Positions 47,929-57,344 are shown, numbered from the stretch's first letter. The stretch is 62,681 bases of DNA from Clostridia bacterium (GCA_017407205.1 JAFQXA010000007.1:1-62681), one strand, 5' to 3'. The notes: generated by a model from the letters alone, not told the origin. Made by a program: numbers and translations.

Positions 47929-49812
47929 ATGGAAAAGTTAAAGCAATTGGCAATGACAAAAGAGGAATTGGGATGTACTCCCGATTTTGTTCTGATAAGC
48001 GGTGATGCATATGTTGATCACCCTTCTTTTGCGACCGCGCTTATAGGTCGTGTGCTTGAGAGCAAGGGTTACAAGGTAGGAATAATTGCCCAGCCTGATT
48101 GGCACAGTGCGGAGGCGTTCAAGGTTTTTGGAAAGCCACGCCTTGCATTCTTAATAGCACCCGGCAATATCGATTCGATGGTAAACCATTATACAAGTGC
48201 AAAACGCAGGCGTTCAACTGATGCTTATACAGAGGGCGGCAAAATTGGCAGGCGTCCTGATAGAGCTGCAATAGTTTATTCAAACCGAGCAAGGGAAGCG
48301 TATAGAGGCGTTCCTGTTATATTGGGCGGCATAGAAGCAAGCCTTCGCCGTTTTGCACACTATGATTATTGGGATGATAAAGTAAGAAGAAGCGTTTTGT
48401 CAGACAGCGGTGCCGACATACTTGTTTACGGCATGGGCGAAAAGCAGATAGTCGAGATTGCAAACAGGCTGAAAGACGGTGAAAGTGTAAATACTATCAC
48501 CGATGTTCGGGGTACCTGCTTTATGACGAGTGACATAACCGAATTTGAAAAAGACAGCATTGTTATTGACAGCTACGATGATGTAAAAAGTGATAAAAAC
48601 AAGTATTCAAGAGCTTTTATGGTACAGTACAATGAGCAGGATCCGATAAGGGGAAAGCGTATAATCCAGAAGCAGGACAGGCAATACCTTGTTGCAAATC
48701 CGCCTGCGTATCCGCTTACGCAGGGCGAGCTTGACCATATATATTCACTTCCATACACAAGGGTAAAGCATACAAGCTATAAAGAGGAAATCCCCGCACT
48801 TTCAGAAGTTAAGTTCTCGCTCACCTCATGCAGAGGCTGCTTCGGTGCCTGTTCTTTCTGTGCACTTACTTTCCATCAGGGAAGAATTATACAAACGCGA
48901 AGTCATAACTCTTTGATACGCGAGGCACAAGAGCTTACAAAGCAAAAGGACTTTAAAGGCTATATACATGATGTTGGCGGTCCTACAGCAAATTACAGAC
49001 AGACGGCTTGTAAAAATCAGCTGGAAAAGGGTGCGTGCAAGGGCAAGCAATGCATAGGCTATGAAAAATGCAAAAACCTGAGAGTTGACCACAGCGACTA
49101 TGTTGCACTTTTAAGAAAGCTCCGTGCTGTTCCCAAGGTTAAAAAAGTGTTTGTCCGTTCAGGCATACGTTATGACTATGCAATGTATGACAGGGATGAT
49201 ACATTCTTGAGAGAACTTATTGAGCACCATGTAAGCGGACAGCTCAAAGTTGCTCCCGAACATATTTCAAACCGAGTGCTTGAGCTTATGAATAAGCCTG
49301 ATGCAGAGCTTTTTGACAAGTTTGTACTAAAGTATAAACAGCTTAACAAGAACAAGGGCAAGGAGCAGTACATAGTTCCTTACTTCATGTCGTCACACCC
49401 GGGCAGTGATTTGAATGCCGCAATCCAGCTTGCAGAATACCTCAAAAAAACGGGCATGAAGATAGAACAGGTGCAGGATTTTTATCCGACTCCGGGCACT
49501 TTGTCAACCTGTATGTATTATACAGAGCGTAATCCCCAAACCGGTGAACGTGTTTATGTTGCAAAAACACAGCGTGAAAAGGATATGCAGCGTGCGCTTA
49601 TGCAGTTTTATATGCCGCAGTACAGGGGCCTCGCTCGTGAAGCACTCATAAAGGCAGGGCGTGATGACCTTATCGGTACGGGCAGGAACGCACTTGTCCC
49701 GCCCGTTGTCAAAAATGGCGATGGATATAGAACTACGGCAAGCAATCAGCGAAGCAAAGCCAAAGGCAACAGCAAAAACAACAGAAATAATAACAAACAA
49801 AGGCGCAGATAG
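47929..49812 (+). CDS. YgiQ-family radical SAM protein
   Basis: A 627-aa member of the YgiQ/UPF0313 family. The N-terminal domain begins DFVLISGDAYVDHPSFATAL and continues with APGNIDSMVNHYTSAKRRRS. The radical SAM cluster motif is GCFGACSFCALTFHQGR (CxxxCxxC, about residues 304-320). It is followed by SHNSLIREAQELTKQKDF and the strongly conserved SGIRYDYAM...LKVAPEHIS and FYPTPGTLSTCMYYTERNP. The C-terminal 30 residues are basic and Asn/Lys-rich. The family's reaction is not firmly established. I prefer ATG 47929, because the -10 box overlaps the ATGs at 47914 and 47923 and the mRNA would begin at 47929. Confidence 0.92.
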   Translation: MEKLKQLAMTKEELGCTPDFVLISGDAYVDHPSFATALIGRVLESKGYKVGIIAQPDWHSAEAFKVFGKPRLAFLIAPGNIDSMVNHYTSAKRRRSTDAYTEGGKIGRRPDRAAIVYSNRAREAYRGVPVILGGIEASLRRFAHYDYWDDKVRRSVLSDSGADILVYGMGEKQIVEIANRLKDGESVNTITDVRGTCFMTSDITEFEKDSIVIDSYDDVKSDKNKYSRAFMVQYNEQDPIRGKRIIQKQDRQYLVANPPAYPLTQGELDHIYSLPYTRVKHTSYKEEIPALSEVKFSLTSCRGCFGACSFCALTFHQGRIIQTRSHNSLIREAQELTKQKDFKGYIHDVGGPTANYRQTACKNQLEKGACKGKQCIGYEKCKNLRVDHSDYVALLRKLRAVPKVKKVFVRSGIRYDYAMYDRDDTFLRELIEHHVSGQLKVAPEHISNRVLELMNKPDAELFDKFVLKYKQLNKNKGKEQYIVPYFMSSHPGSDLNAAIQLAEYLKKTGMKIEQVQDFYPTPGTLSTCMYYTERNPQTGERVYVAKTQREKDMQRALMQFYMPQYRGLAREALIKAGRDDLIGTGRNALVPPVVKNGDGYRTTASNQRSKAKGNSKNNRNNNKQRRR

Positions 49813-49818
49813 CTTATT

Positions 49819-49854
49819 ATGAAGTGGTTTTAAAAAAGTCGCTTCATTTTTTAT
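49819..49854 (+). terminator. Terminator of the YgiQ gene
   Basis: ATGAAG (49819-49824) pairs with CTTCAT (49842-49847), with an inner weak stem around TTTTAAAAAA, followed by TTTTTT. The stem is short, so efficiency is uncertain. Confidence 0.6.
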
Positions 49855-49913
49855 AAGGAAAAACAGTTTTAAAAACGTATAATAAGTGAAAGCAAATTTT
49901 CAAGGGGTTTTAC

Positions 49914-50453
49914 ATGGATAACGGTGCAAGTAGCTACCGCCGTTTTCTCAGCGGTGATGAAAATGCTTTTGAAGAGATCGTAAAGGAATACAGGCAAGGA
50001 CTTACGTGGTTTATAAACCGCTTTGTTTGTGATACCTATATTGCCGAGGATATAGCGGCGGACGTGTTTGCTTACGTGCTTGTTCATCCGAAAAAATACG
50101 ATTTCAGGGTAAGCTTGAAAACATATCTTTATATGCTCGGAAGAAGCCGAGCGCTTGATGCGTTAAGAAAGCAAAAGCGACAAAGTACGGTTGCACTTGA
50201 CGAAAAAATCGAGAGTGCGGACGATATTGAAAAAAGCGTGCTTTTGAGCGAGGAAAAAAGAGCGTTGTCAATCGCCTTAAACTCACTTGATGAGAACTTA
50301 AAAAGTGCAGTTCACCTTGTATTTTTTGAAGGGCTTTCATACAAGGAAGCAGGCAGAGTAATGAAAAAGACCGAAAAACAGATTGATAATTTGCTTTACC
50401 GCGCAAAGAAAGAATTGCGTTCAATACTTGAGAAAGGGGGGATTACTTTATGA
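49914..50453 (+). CDS. ECF-type RNA polymerase sigma factor
   Basis: A 179-aa extracytoplasmic-function sigma factor. Region 2 is recognisable (residues about 12-75: ENAFEEIVKEYRQGLTWFIN, then DTYIAEDIAADVFAYVLVHP, with the core-binding and -10 reading helices and RVSLKTYLYMLGRSRALDAL). Region 4 (about 120-175: LDENLKSAVHLVFFEGLSYK, EAGRVMKKTEKQIDNLLYRA) contains the -35 helix-turn-helix. ATG 49914 follows AAGGGG. The gene overlaps the next one by 4 bases, as sigma/anti-sigma pairs do. A TATAAT at 49878-49883 may be part of its promoter. Confidence 0.92.
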   Translation: MDNGASSYRRFLSGDENAFEEIVKEYRQGLTWFINRFVCDTYIAEDIAADVFAYVLVHPKKYDFRVSLKTYLYMLGRSRALDALRKQKRQSTVALDEKIESADDIEKSVLLSEEKRALSIALNSLDENLKSAVHLVFFEGLSYKEAGRVMKKTEKQIDNLLYRAKKELRSILEKGGITL

Positions 50454-50944
50454 GAAGTGACAGCGAATTCATGGCGGAGGTTTTAAAAAAGAGCAAGGAG
50501 CAGAAGACGGCACGCACAAAGAAAATAAAGAATATAACGCTCATGATGTCACTTTCCTGCTCGTTCCTAATTGTGTTGGGAGTTATGCTTTTCAAAGAGC
50601 CGATGTTAAGCCGTGAGCCGAACTCGGCTGCAGAATCCGAGAATGTTCATTTATACAATGATAAACTCGATGAAGTTATTGATAAAAATCCGTTATCCAT
50701 ACAGGAAAGCAATATTGACATCAAGGTTATATACGGTGGCAAAGAATATGAAGTAAGCCCCGAAAACAAAGAGAAGCTTTTGGCTTTCCTTGAGGGTGGG
50801 ATAAGGAGTGAATCTTTTGAGTCAAAGCCAAACTCAAATAATGAATTAACGAGCGTGCTTGAAATAAAAGTTGGCGAAAAGACCTATACTTTCACTCAAG
50901 GTGAGATTGACAGCTATCTTAAAGACCTTATAGGGATAAACTGA
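50450..50944 (+). CDS. Putative membrane anti-sigma or sensor protein
   Basis: A 164-aa single-pass membrane protein. A Lys-rich cytoplasmic N-terminus of about 30 residues, one helix (LMMSLSCSFLIVLGVMLF), and an extracytoplasmic domain of about 110 residues follow, ending TLTQGEIDSYLKDLIGIN-like. The Cys-rich zinc anti-sigma domain is absent, so its anti-sigma role is inferred only from the overlap with the sigma gene. The extracellular part contains IKVIYGGKEYEVS and LEIKVGEKTYTFTQG, small repeated strands. It starts at ATG 50450. Confidence 0.7.
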   Translation: MRSDSEFMAEVLKKSKEQKTARTKKIKNITLMMSLSCSFLIVLGVMLFKEPMLSREPNSAAESENVHLYNDKLDEVIDKNPLSIQESNIDIKVIYGGKEYEVSPENKEKLLAFLEGGIRSESFESKPNSNNELTSVLEIKVGEKTYTFTQGEIDSYLKDLIGIN

Positions 50945-50961
50945 AAAAGAGAGGACAAAAA

Positions 50962-52191
50962 ATGAAAAGATATATTTGCATATTACTTGCTTTGATTATG
51001 AGTTTGTTGTTTGTGGGTTGTGAAAGTACACATATGCTTGGCAACAATATTGTAAAAGGAGATGCCGATACAAGTGAACTTACCGATGAATTCAAGCTTG
51101 CATACATGGATTTTGCAATAGAGCTTTTGAATAACGCTTCAGAAGAAAACGGAGATAACGGTAAAAATACAGTTGTTTCACCCATGTCGGTAATGCTTGC
51201 ACTTGCGCAGGCTGCAAACGGGGCAGACACTCAAACACTTCAAGAAATGGAAAAAGTGCTTGCAAACGGAATGAGTATTGATAAGATAAATAAGTTCCTC
51301 GGCAAAATGGTTGAACTTTCGGGTGATGAATTAAAGACAGCCAACTCAATATGGATTCGTGACGAGTTCGGAAAAAATGTAAGAGAATCATTTTTGCAGA
51401 AAAATATTGATTATTATAATGCAAAGACTTACAACATGGCATTTGATGAAAACGGAGCAAATAGGATAAACAAGTGGATCGATGAAAATACCGACGGTAT
51501 GATAAAAAAGATTATTGAAGAAATAGACCCGGCTACCGTTATGTATATAATAAACGCACTTGCTTTTGATGCCAAATGGAAGGAACAGTACACGGACGAG
51601 AACAGGCTTACAGATACATTCTTCGGTAAAGACAAGGCAGCGGCAGCAGAATATATGTGCTCCGTTGAGAACAAGTATATTGAAGGCGAGAACGTAACCG
51701 GCTTTATTAAGCCTTATGAGGGCGAAAAGTACAGCTTTGCGTGCTTGCTGCCTGATGAGAATATTGATGTATTTGAGTATGCAAAAACTCTTGATGCACA
51801 AACACTTAAAGAGCTTCTGAACGCACAGGAAAAAGCGGTTGATGTAAGGATTCCTATGTTCAAAACCGAGTATGAAACAGAGCTTAAAAAGACACTTTGT
51901 GCCATGGGTATGCCGACAGCCTTTGTATATGGACAGGCAGATTTCACACGCCTTGCAGACTGCCCGAAGGGCGATGTATATATAGGTGAAGTTCTGCACA
52001 AAACTTTCCTCGAAGTAAATATGCAGGGTACAAAGGCGGCTGCCGTAACATCGGTTGATTTCAGATGCGAAAGTGCTGTTTTCATTGAGGATATGTTGCA
52101 GGTATATCTGAACAGACCGTTCATTGCAATGATAACGGATAACGAAACAAATCTTCCCATATTTATGAGCGTAATATCTGCTGTTAAATAA
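50962..52191 (+). CDS. Serpin-family protease inhibitor, lipoprotein
   Basis: A 409-aa serpin with a signal peptide and lipobox (LLFVGCES, Cys about residue 19), so probably displayed on the outer face of the membrane. Serpin landmarks: VSPMSVMLALAQAANGADTQ, NALAFDAKWKEQY, and the C-terminal FLEVNMQGTKAAAVTSVDF. The hinge GTKAAAV has the small residues needed for insertion of the reactive loop, so inhibition is plausible. The final strand is LNRPFIAMITDNETNLPIFM. Counting from the hinge puts Glu at P1, but the loop seems a few residues longer than usual, so the scissile bond is uncertain. It follows the sigma pair by 17 bases and may be the pair's effector. Confidence 0.92.
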   Translation: MKRYICILLALIMSLLFVGCESTHMLGNNIVKGDADTSELTDEFKLAYMDFAIELLNNASEENGDNGKNTVVSPMSVMLALAQAANGADTQTLQEMEKVLANGMSIDKINKFLGKMVELSGDELKTANSIWIRDEFGKNVRESFLQKNIDYYNAKTYNMAFDENGANRINKWIDENTDGMIKKIIEEIDPATVMYIINALAFDAKWKEQYTDENRLTDTFFGKDKAAAAEYMCSVENKYIEGENVTGFIKPYEGEKYSFACLLPDENIDVFEYAKTLDAQTLKELLNAQEKAVDVRIPMFKTEYETELKKTLCAMGMPTAFVYGQADFTRLADCPKGDVYIGEVLHKTFLEVNMQGTKAAAVTSVDFRCESAVFIEDMLQVYLNRPFIAMITDNETNLPIFMSVISAVK

Positions 52192-52208
52192 AAAGACAAT
52201 TTTACGCA

Positions 52209-52243
52209 AAGTCTCCCTTTATAAATAAGGGGGACTTTTTTTG
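52209..52243 (+). terminator. Terminator of the sigma/serpin operon
   Basis: AAGTCTCCCTT (52209-52219), loop TATAAAT, AAGGGGGACTT (52227-52237, one G-T pair), then TTTTT. Confidence 0.85.
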
Positions 52244-52277
52244 TATAACAAAAATTTTTTTGGCAAAACATAAGAGC

Positions 52278-53867
52278 ATGAGTATCAAGGATTTATTTGA
52301 ATTTGATATTGCCTCAAATGAGTTTGAACTTTTGGAGAGCGAAAAGGGCGAGCCGTCATATTTCGGCACGTTTCATGATGCAAAGCCAAAGCAGGAGCCG
52401 AAAGAGGATGAAGAAATACCCGAAAGCATTGACGGGATAAAGGATAGGTTTAAAAAGGAATTTCACACAGATATAAACAGCGATATTGTGACACGTTCGT
52501 TTTATATGGGCTCAAAATTGCGCACAATGGCGGTATTTGTAAAAGGCATGTCGGACGATAGGCTGATAAACGAATTTATACTCCGTGATGCCATGCAGAG
52601 CGTTAAAGTTGATGAGCTTACAGCTTCCCGGGAAGATATAGTTGAGTTTTGCATAAGCAATGTATTTGCTATGGGGGAAAGCGAGAAAGAGAAGAGCTTT
52701 TTAAAAATCAAGAGGGGCATACTTGACGGCAAGTGTGCTATCTTTTTTGACGGAGCGAAAAGTGCAGTCTTAATAGATGCACGCGGTTATGAGAAAAGGG
52801 CAATAACTCCGCCCCAGAACGAGAAAGTTGTTCGCGGACCGCACGAGGGCTTTACCGAAAACTTAAGAACCAACATTACGCTTTTAAGGCGAATATTGAG
52901 GGTTGAGGATTTAGTATTTGAGTTTCGAAACAGCGGCGGCGATAATCATTTGACGGTTGCAATAGCGTACCGAAAAGATGTTGCGAATGAAACACTTGTT
53001 GAAGAGGTTAAAAGACGGCTTTCAAAAGTCGATACAAGGCTGATAATAGCCGATGGAATGCTTGAACAGCTCACAGAAAAGAGGGGATTATCTCCGTTTC
53101 CGCAGGTACTGTCAACTGAAAGACCTGACAGGGTGGCGAGCGCTTTAATGGAGGGGCAGGTGGCTGTGTTGCTTGACGGAAGCCCATACGCCAATATAAT
53201 GCCGACAACTTTAAGTGCGCTTATGACGAGTGCTGAGGATATCTATCTTCGTAAGCCACAGGGAAGCGTTATAAGGACTATAAGATTCATGGGTGCACTT
53301 TTATCCATTGTGACACCTGCAATAATACTTGCACTTTCAACCTTTCATCAGGGGCTTTTATCGACGGAAATGCTTGCAACACTCATCACCTCGCGAGTGA
53401 TGGTGTTTGTACCGATGGGGTTTGAAATGCTCTTTCTGTTGCTTGTTTTTCAGCTCATACGCGAGGCGGGATTGAGAGTTGCAGGCGGTATAAGTCAGGC
53501 TGTCGGCATAATAGGCGGTTTGATTTTGGGACAGGCGGCAGTAACTGCCAATCTCGTAAGCTCCGTGGTTTTGATAGTTGTTGCCCTGACGGGGCTCGGA
53601 AACTTTTGTATACCCGATTATTCAACACAGATTGGTGCAGTTTATTTGCGTCTGCTTCTTGTAATGGCATCGTGGATAGGCGGACTTTTGGGGTTTACCT
53701 GCGTTTTGGTTGTAATAATTGCAGATATTGCGAGAATGAAGTCTTTCGGTATTCCGTTCTTAAGTCCGTTTGCACCCAAGACCGCTTCAAGGCATCCGTT
53801 CATGCTCAGAGGAAAACTGAAAATGCATATGCGAGCTGATGATTATATGAACACACAGGAGGAATAG
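52278..53867 (+). CDS. Spore germinant receptor A subunit (GerAA family)
   Basis: A 529-aa GerA-family protein of the inner spore membrane. It has a large hydrophilic N-terminal domain (about residues 1-290) with VTRSFYMGSKLRTMAVFVKG, LDGKCAIFFDGAKSAVLIDA and GPHEGFTENLRTNITLLRRI, all typical of the family. Several membrane helices follow (FMGALLSIVTPAIILALSTF, AVGIIGGLILGQAAVTANLV, LRLLLVMASWIGGLLGFTCV) and a Pro/Lys-rich end. It forms a ligand-gated ion channel with the B and C subunits. ATG 52278 is preferred; TTG 52260, close to the upstream terminator, has no ribosome site. First gene of gerABC. Confidence 0.93.
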   Translation: MSIKDLFEFDIASNEFELLESEKGEPSYFGTFHDAKPKQEPKEDEEIPESIDGIKDRFKKEFHTDINSDIVTRSFYMGSKLRTMAVFVKGMSDDRLINEFILRDAMQSVKVDELTASREDIVEFCISNVFAMGESEKEKSFLKIKRGILDGKCAIFFDGAKSAVLIDARGYEKRAITPPQNEKVVRGPHEGFTENLRTNITLLRRILRVEDLVFEFRNSGGDNHLTVAIAYRKDVANETLVEEVKRRLSKVDTRLIIADGMLEQLTEKRGLSPFPQVLSTERPDRVASALMEGQVAVLLDGSPYANIMPTTLSALMTSAEDIYLRKPQGSVIRTIRFMGALLSIVTPAIILALSTFHQGLLSTEMLATLITSRVMVFVPMGFEMLFLLLVFQLIREAGLRVAGGISQAVGIIGGLILGQAAVTANLVSSVVLIVVALTGLGNFCIPDYSTQIGAVYLRLLLVMASWIGGLLGFTCVLVVIIADIARMKSFGIPFLSPFAPKTASRHPFMLRGKLKMHMRADDYMNTQEE

Positions 53868-53869
53868 CT

Positions 53870-54976
53870 TTGAGAATGAATCTGGGGAAAATAGGAGCAC
53901 AGGAGAGCACGAGCCTTGTTGCAATAGTATTGTCGGTAACGGGTATATTTACCGTTGAATCAGCAGTAGCATACGCAAACGGAAACTCTACTTTTCTGAC
54001 TGTGCCTGCATCGATAATTGTGGGATTTCTGGTGTTCCTTTTGTGCCTTTTCGCAATGAACAAACTCGGTGTTGCCACATTTCATGAGCTTGCAGACAGA
54101 GCTGTCGGCGAAAAACTGAGCTGTGTTTTTATGCTCATACTGTCTGCTTCACTGCTGTTTAATGCGTTTGTACTGCTTTTAAGGTTTGCAACAATTATAC
54201 ACAGTTACATTTTTGTTGAGTCCGACTATATCAGGGTTGCCCTGTGGATTTTTTTGCCCGTTCTCTCTTTGTCGCTTTTCGGTTTTGAAACATTGGGGCG
54301 AATGGCGAAGATTTTCGGCGTTGCTCTCTTGGTTTTGTTTTTATTGGGGTTTGTATCAGCAACGGACGGCTTTTCAGTGCACAGGCTTTATCCGCTTTTC
54401 GGTGACGGAGCATATAATATCGCAATCTCGTCGTTTAAAAACTCATATAAATTCATACCTGCATTTATTGCACCGCTTGTATTGTCAAAAGGTATAAATG
54501 GGGTAAAAACGGTAAAAAAGAGCGTTATCATCGGAAGCGTTTTTGCGGTGCTTCTTTCGTTTATAACACAGCTTGTAATCGGATTGACTTACGAATATAC
54601 AAGCCTGAGCAATATGTATTTTCCGCTTTGCAGGCTCAATATGAGCTTGCAGAATGAGGACTATTTTATGCGTACGGACAGAATCGGTGTGTTTATATGG
54701 CTTGTAGCCGGCGTTATTGCAATTGCTTATTACGTATATGCGGCAGGCTTTATATTCTGCAAAAAGACCGGAACACGGGATATAAGACCGTGTATAGTGT
54801 GCTTTATGATCATACTGTCCTCGCTTGTGTTAGCTGAATATACAAAGCTTTATGCTGTCCTACACGGCGTTATAAGCATTATTGAAAGCAATTCGTTTAT
54901 AGTGATGCTTTTGATTGTTCTGACTGTTACGCTTCTGGGACTTCTAAAACGCGGAAAGGAACGGCAAAAAGAATGA
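53870..54976 (+). CDS. Spore germinant receptor B subunit (GerAB/amino-acid-permease-like)
   Basis: A 368-aa integral membrane protein with about ten helices of the GerB/spore germination permease family, related to APC transporters and thought to bind the germinant. Examples are SLVAIVLSVTGIFTVESAVA (TM1, with family GxxT), TVPASIIVGFLVFLLCLFAM, and YTSLSNMYFPLCRLNMSLQN before TM8. TTG 53870 follows AGGAGGA by 6-8 bases and lies 3 bases after the A subunit stop; an ATG two codons later is an alternative. It overlaps the C subunit by 4 bases. Confidence 0.92.
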   Translation: MRMNLGKIGAQESTSLVAIVLSVTGIFTVESAVAYANGNSTFLTVPASIIVGFLVFLLCLFAMNKLGVATFHELADRAVGEKLSCVFMLILSASLLFNAFVLLLRFATIIHSYIFVESDYIRVALWIFLPVLSLSLFGFETLGRMAKIFGVALLVLFLLGFVSATDGFSVHRLYPLFGDGAYNIAISSFKNSYKFIPAFIAPLVLSKGINGVKTVKKSVIIGSVFAVLLSFITQLVIGLTYEYTSLSNMYFPLCRLNMSLQNEDYFMRTDRIGVFIWLVAGVIAIAYYVYAAGFIFCKKTGTRDIRPCIVCFMIILSSLVLAEYTKLYAVLHGVISIIESNSFIVMLLIVLTVTLLGLLKRGKERQKE

Positions 54977-56139
54977 AACGCATATGCACATTTATGCTTA
55001 TAGTGAGCAGCCTTTTTATATTTACAGCCTGCCTTGATGCCGTTCAACCGGAATCGTATTCCTATGTTTTTGCGATAGGAATCGACAAGGGGAAGGCAAA
55101 AAGATATAACTACAGCCTTATGGTGCAGACGGTGGGTGAGAAAAACGACAGTTCGATGGTGGGAAGCTCAGAGATTTTTTCCGCGGAGGGGGATACGCTT
55201 TTTGAGGCTGTTGATATAATACACTCTGTTGTGTCCGGTGAAATGAACTTCATGCGAACGAGCGTGATCATATTCGGAAGCGAGGTCGCAAAATCCGGGG
55301 GTGCTGAGGATTTTTCCAAGGTTTCATTCAATTCGCTTCGCATGAGGCAATCCGTCAAGCTTTTGGTTGCACAGGGAGAAGCACTTGATTTTATGAAAAA
55401 TCTCGGGTCGCAGTACAGCCAAAACCTAACACGCTTACAGGTAGACCTTGTTATGGACAATAAAATGGGGATATTGCCGATAACATCGTTTTCGATAATG
55501 TCAGAAAATGTTATGGGGGGGCGATTGGATCCTGTGTTGACATTGTGCAATGTGGCTCATGGTGCAAAAGAAGGGGAAGATAATGCGCAAAACACATCGG
55601 GCGTTTTGCGTACGGGCGGTATGGATTCGTATGTTATGGGAAGCGCCCTCTTTGATGGCTGGTACATGAAAGGTACGATCGATGAAAATGATACCATGTA
55701 TCTTTTAATGGCAAGGGGGCAGTTTGAAAAAGGATACATGACCTATGAAACAAAGGACAAAAAAATAGCAACATTGCTTATCGAGAAAAACGCCGATATT
55801 AAAAGAAAAGTTGACATGAAGAATAAAAACGTCAATTTAAAGGTTTCGCTTTACTGTACGGTTGAGTTTGACGAAACGTCATCAATAAGGGAGAAATGGG
55901 AAGAGAACTACAAAAAAGAAGTGGAAGAAAAAATTCGGTTACAGCTTGAGCGAATTGCAGCGCTTGTTATGGAACTGAACTGTGATTCTTTGGGAATTGG
56001 AAGACTTGTTTCAACCAAGTTTTATAATACCGATGCTTGGGAGAAATATGATTTTCAGGAGCATTATAAAGAGTTTAAGACGAACTTTGATGTTGAAGTT
56101 GAACTTAAGGACAAAAATATTATAACGCACATGGATTGA
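54973..56139 (+). CDS. Spore germinant receptor C subunit (Ger(x)C lipoprotein)
   Basis: A 388-aa lipoprotein of the Ger(x)C family. Signal peptide and lipobox (SSLFIFTACLDAV, Cys about residue 20) anchor it to the outer face of the spore inner membrane. The family pattern EPSYSYVFAIGIDKG-like near the N-terminus (residues about 27-40) and the later FMRTSVIIFGSEVAKSG and QLERIAALVMELNCDSLGIG, then WEKYDFQEHYKEFKTNFDVE, are typical. Overlaps the B gene by 4 bases. A 52-aa membrane protein follows within the operon. Confidence 0.92.
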   Translation: MKRICTFMLIVSSLFIFTACLDAVQPESYSYVFAIGIDKGKAKRYNYSLMVQTVGEKNDSSMVGSSEIFSAEGDTLFEAVDIIHSVVSGEMNFMRTSVIIFGSEVAKSGGAEDFSKVSFNSLRMRQSVKLLVAQGEALDFMKNLGSQYSQNLTRLQVDLVMDNKMGILPITSFSIMSENVMGGRLDPVLTLCNVAHGAKEGEDNAQNTSGVLRTGGMDSYVMGSALFDGWYMKGTIDENDTMYLLMARGQFEKGYMTYETKDKKIATLLIEKNADIKRKVDMKNKNVNLKVSLYCTVEFDETSSIREKWEENYKKEVEEKIRLQLERIAALVMELNCDSLGIGRLVSTKFYNTDAWEKYDFQEHYKEFKTNFDVEVELKDKNIITHMD

Positions 56140-56150
56140 GGGGAGATCAA

Positions 56151-56309
56151 TTGATAATTTTCATTGCAGCCTGTGTTTTGGGAATATCTTATGTTACGGC
56201 GTATATTGTGCATTGTGCCAAAATAAAAAAATGGGGTGCTTTTTGTGCAAATTCAACAACGCTTTTATTTGCTCTTTTAGCCGTTATAACCTTTATCCTA
56301 AGCTTTTGA
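56151..56309 (+). CDS. Small two-helix membrane protein at the end of the ger operon
   Basis: A 52-codon frame with TTG start (GGGGAG 5-7 bases upstream) lying 11 bases after the gerC-type stop. The product has two hydrophobic segments (IIFIAACVLGISYVTAYIV and TLLFALLAVITFILSF) joined by a short KIKKWG turn. It is followed by a terminator, so it is the last gene of the operon. Small proteins such as GerD/GerE-like partners exist in some systems, but I recognise no family here. Confidence 0.55.
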   Translation: MIIFIAACVLGISYVTAYIVHCAKIKKWGAFCANSTTLLFALLAVITFILSF

Positions 56310-56322
56310 ACGCTTAAACAAG

Positions 56323-56368
56323 GCGGAAAGTCTCTCTTTATAAAGACGAGAGACTCTCCGCTTTTTTT
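56323..56368 (+). terminator. Terminator of the ger operon
   Basis: GCGGA...AGTCTCTC (56323-56336) pairs with GAGAGACT...TCCGC (56348-56361), then TTTTTTT. Strong intrinsic terminator. Confidence 0.88.
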
Positions 56369-56402
56369 AGCTTAGAGTATTTTACCTATCAATTATAATT
56401 AT

Positions 56403-56430
56403 TTGACGAATTTTTTATATATGGTAAAAT
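56403..56430 (+). promoter_or_regulatory. Promoter of rfbA-rfbB
   Basis: TTGACG (56403-56408), 16 bases, TAAAAT (56425-56430). It is followed by AAGGAG 7 bases before the ATG at 56457. Confidence 0.7.
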
Positions 56431-56456
56431 AAGAAAAAGGCTTTAAGGAGATAAGC

Positions 56457-57344
56457 ATGAAAGGCATTATTTTAGCAGGCGGTTCAGGCACAAGACTTTA
56501 CCCCGTTACCATGGTTACAAGCAAGCAGCTTTTACCTATCTATGATAAGCCGATGGTGTATTATCCGCTTTCGGTTTTGATGCTTGCAGGAATAAGGGAT
56601 ATACTTTTGATATCAACTCCTCAGGACACTCCTCGTTTTCAAGAGCTTTTGGGTGACGGAAGCCGTTTCGGCATAAAACTTTCATATGCTGTTCAGCCCT
56701 CGCCCGACGGGCTTGCACAGGCATTCTTGATAGGTGAAGAATTTATTGGTGATGACTGCTGTGCTATGGTGCTTGGTGATAATATTTTCTACGGAAGCGG
56801 ATTTAAAAGTGCGCTGAGGAAGGCTGTCTCAAATGCTGAGGAGAACTCAAAAGCAACGGTGTTCGGCTACTATGTCACAAATCCTCAGGACTTTGGTATA
56901 CTTGAGTTTGACGACAACGGCAAGGTCATATCAGTTGAAGAAAAGCCCAAAGAGCCAAAGAGCAACTATGCAATAACGGGTCTTTACTTTTACGATAACC
57001 GCATTGTCGATATGGCAAAAAAGGTAAAACCCTCTGCGCGCGGTGAGCTTGAAATTACAAGCATAAATGAAATGTATTTAGATGACCAAAGCTTAAATGT
57101 TCAGATAATGGGCAGAGGCTATGCATGGCTTGACACAGGTACGATGGACAGCTTGCTTGATGCTTCAAACTTTGTGCGCACAATCGAAGAAAGACAGGGC
57201 ATCATGGTTTCGGTTCCCGAAGAAATAGCCTATGTAAACGGCTGGATAGACCATGAGACGCTTTTGAAAGCCGCAGCGCAATACGGAAAATCCGCATACG
57301 GCAAGCACCTCTTGGCAGTTGCCGAGGGCAGAATCAGAAGATAA
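56457..57344 (+). CDS. rfbA: Glucose-1-phosphate thymidylyltransferase
   Basis: A 295-aa nucleotidyltransferase that makes dTDP-glucose from dTTP and glucose-1-phosphate, the first step of dTDP-rhamnose synthesis. Landmarks: [20 protein letters not shown] (residues 2-21), [29 protein letters not shown] (metal-binding Asp), [20 protein letters not shown], and [20 protein letters not shown]. Length and motifs are those of RmlA. It is directly followed by rfbB, but rfbC and rfbD are not here, so the pathway is completed elsewhere or the sugar differs. Confidence 0.96.
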   Translation: MKGIILAGGSGTRLYPVTMVTSKQLLPIYDKPMVYYPLSVLMLAGIRDILLISTPQDTPRFQELLGDGSRFGIKLSYAVQPSPDGLAQAFLIGEEFIGDDCCAMVLGDNIFYGSGFKSALRKAVSNAEENSKATVFGYYVTNPQDFGILEFDDNGKVISVEEKPKEPKSNYAITGLYFYDNRIVDMAKKVKPSARGELEITSINEMYLDDQSLNVQIMGRGYAWLDTGTMDSLLDASNFVRTIEERQGIMVSVPEEIAYVNGWIDHETLLKAAAQYGKSAYGKHLLAVAEGRIRR

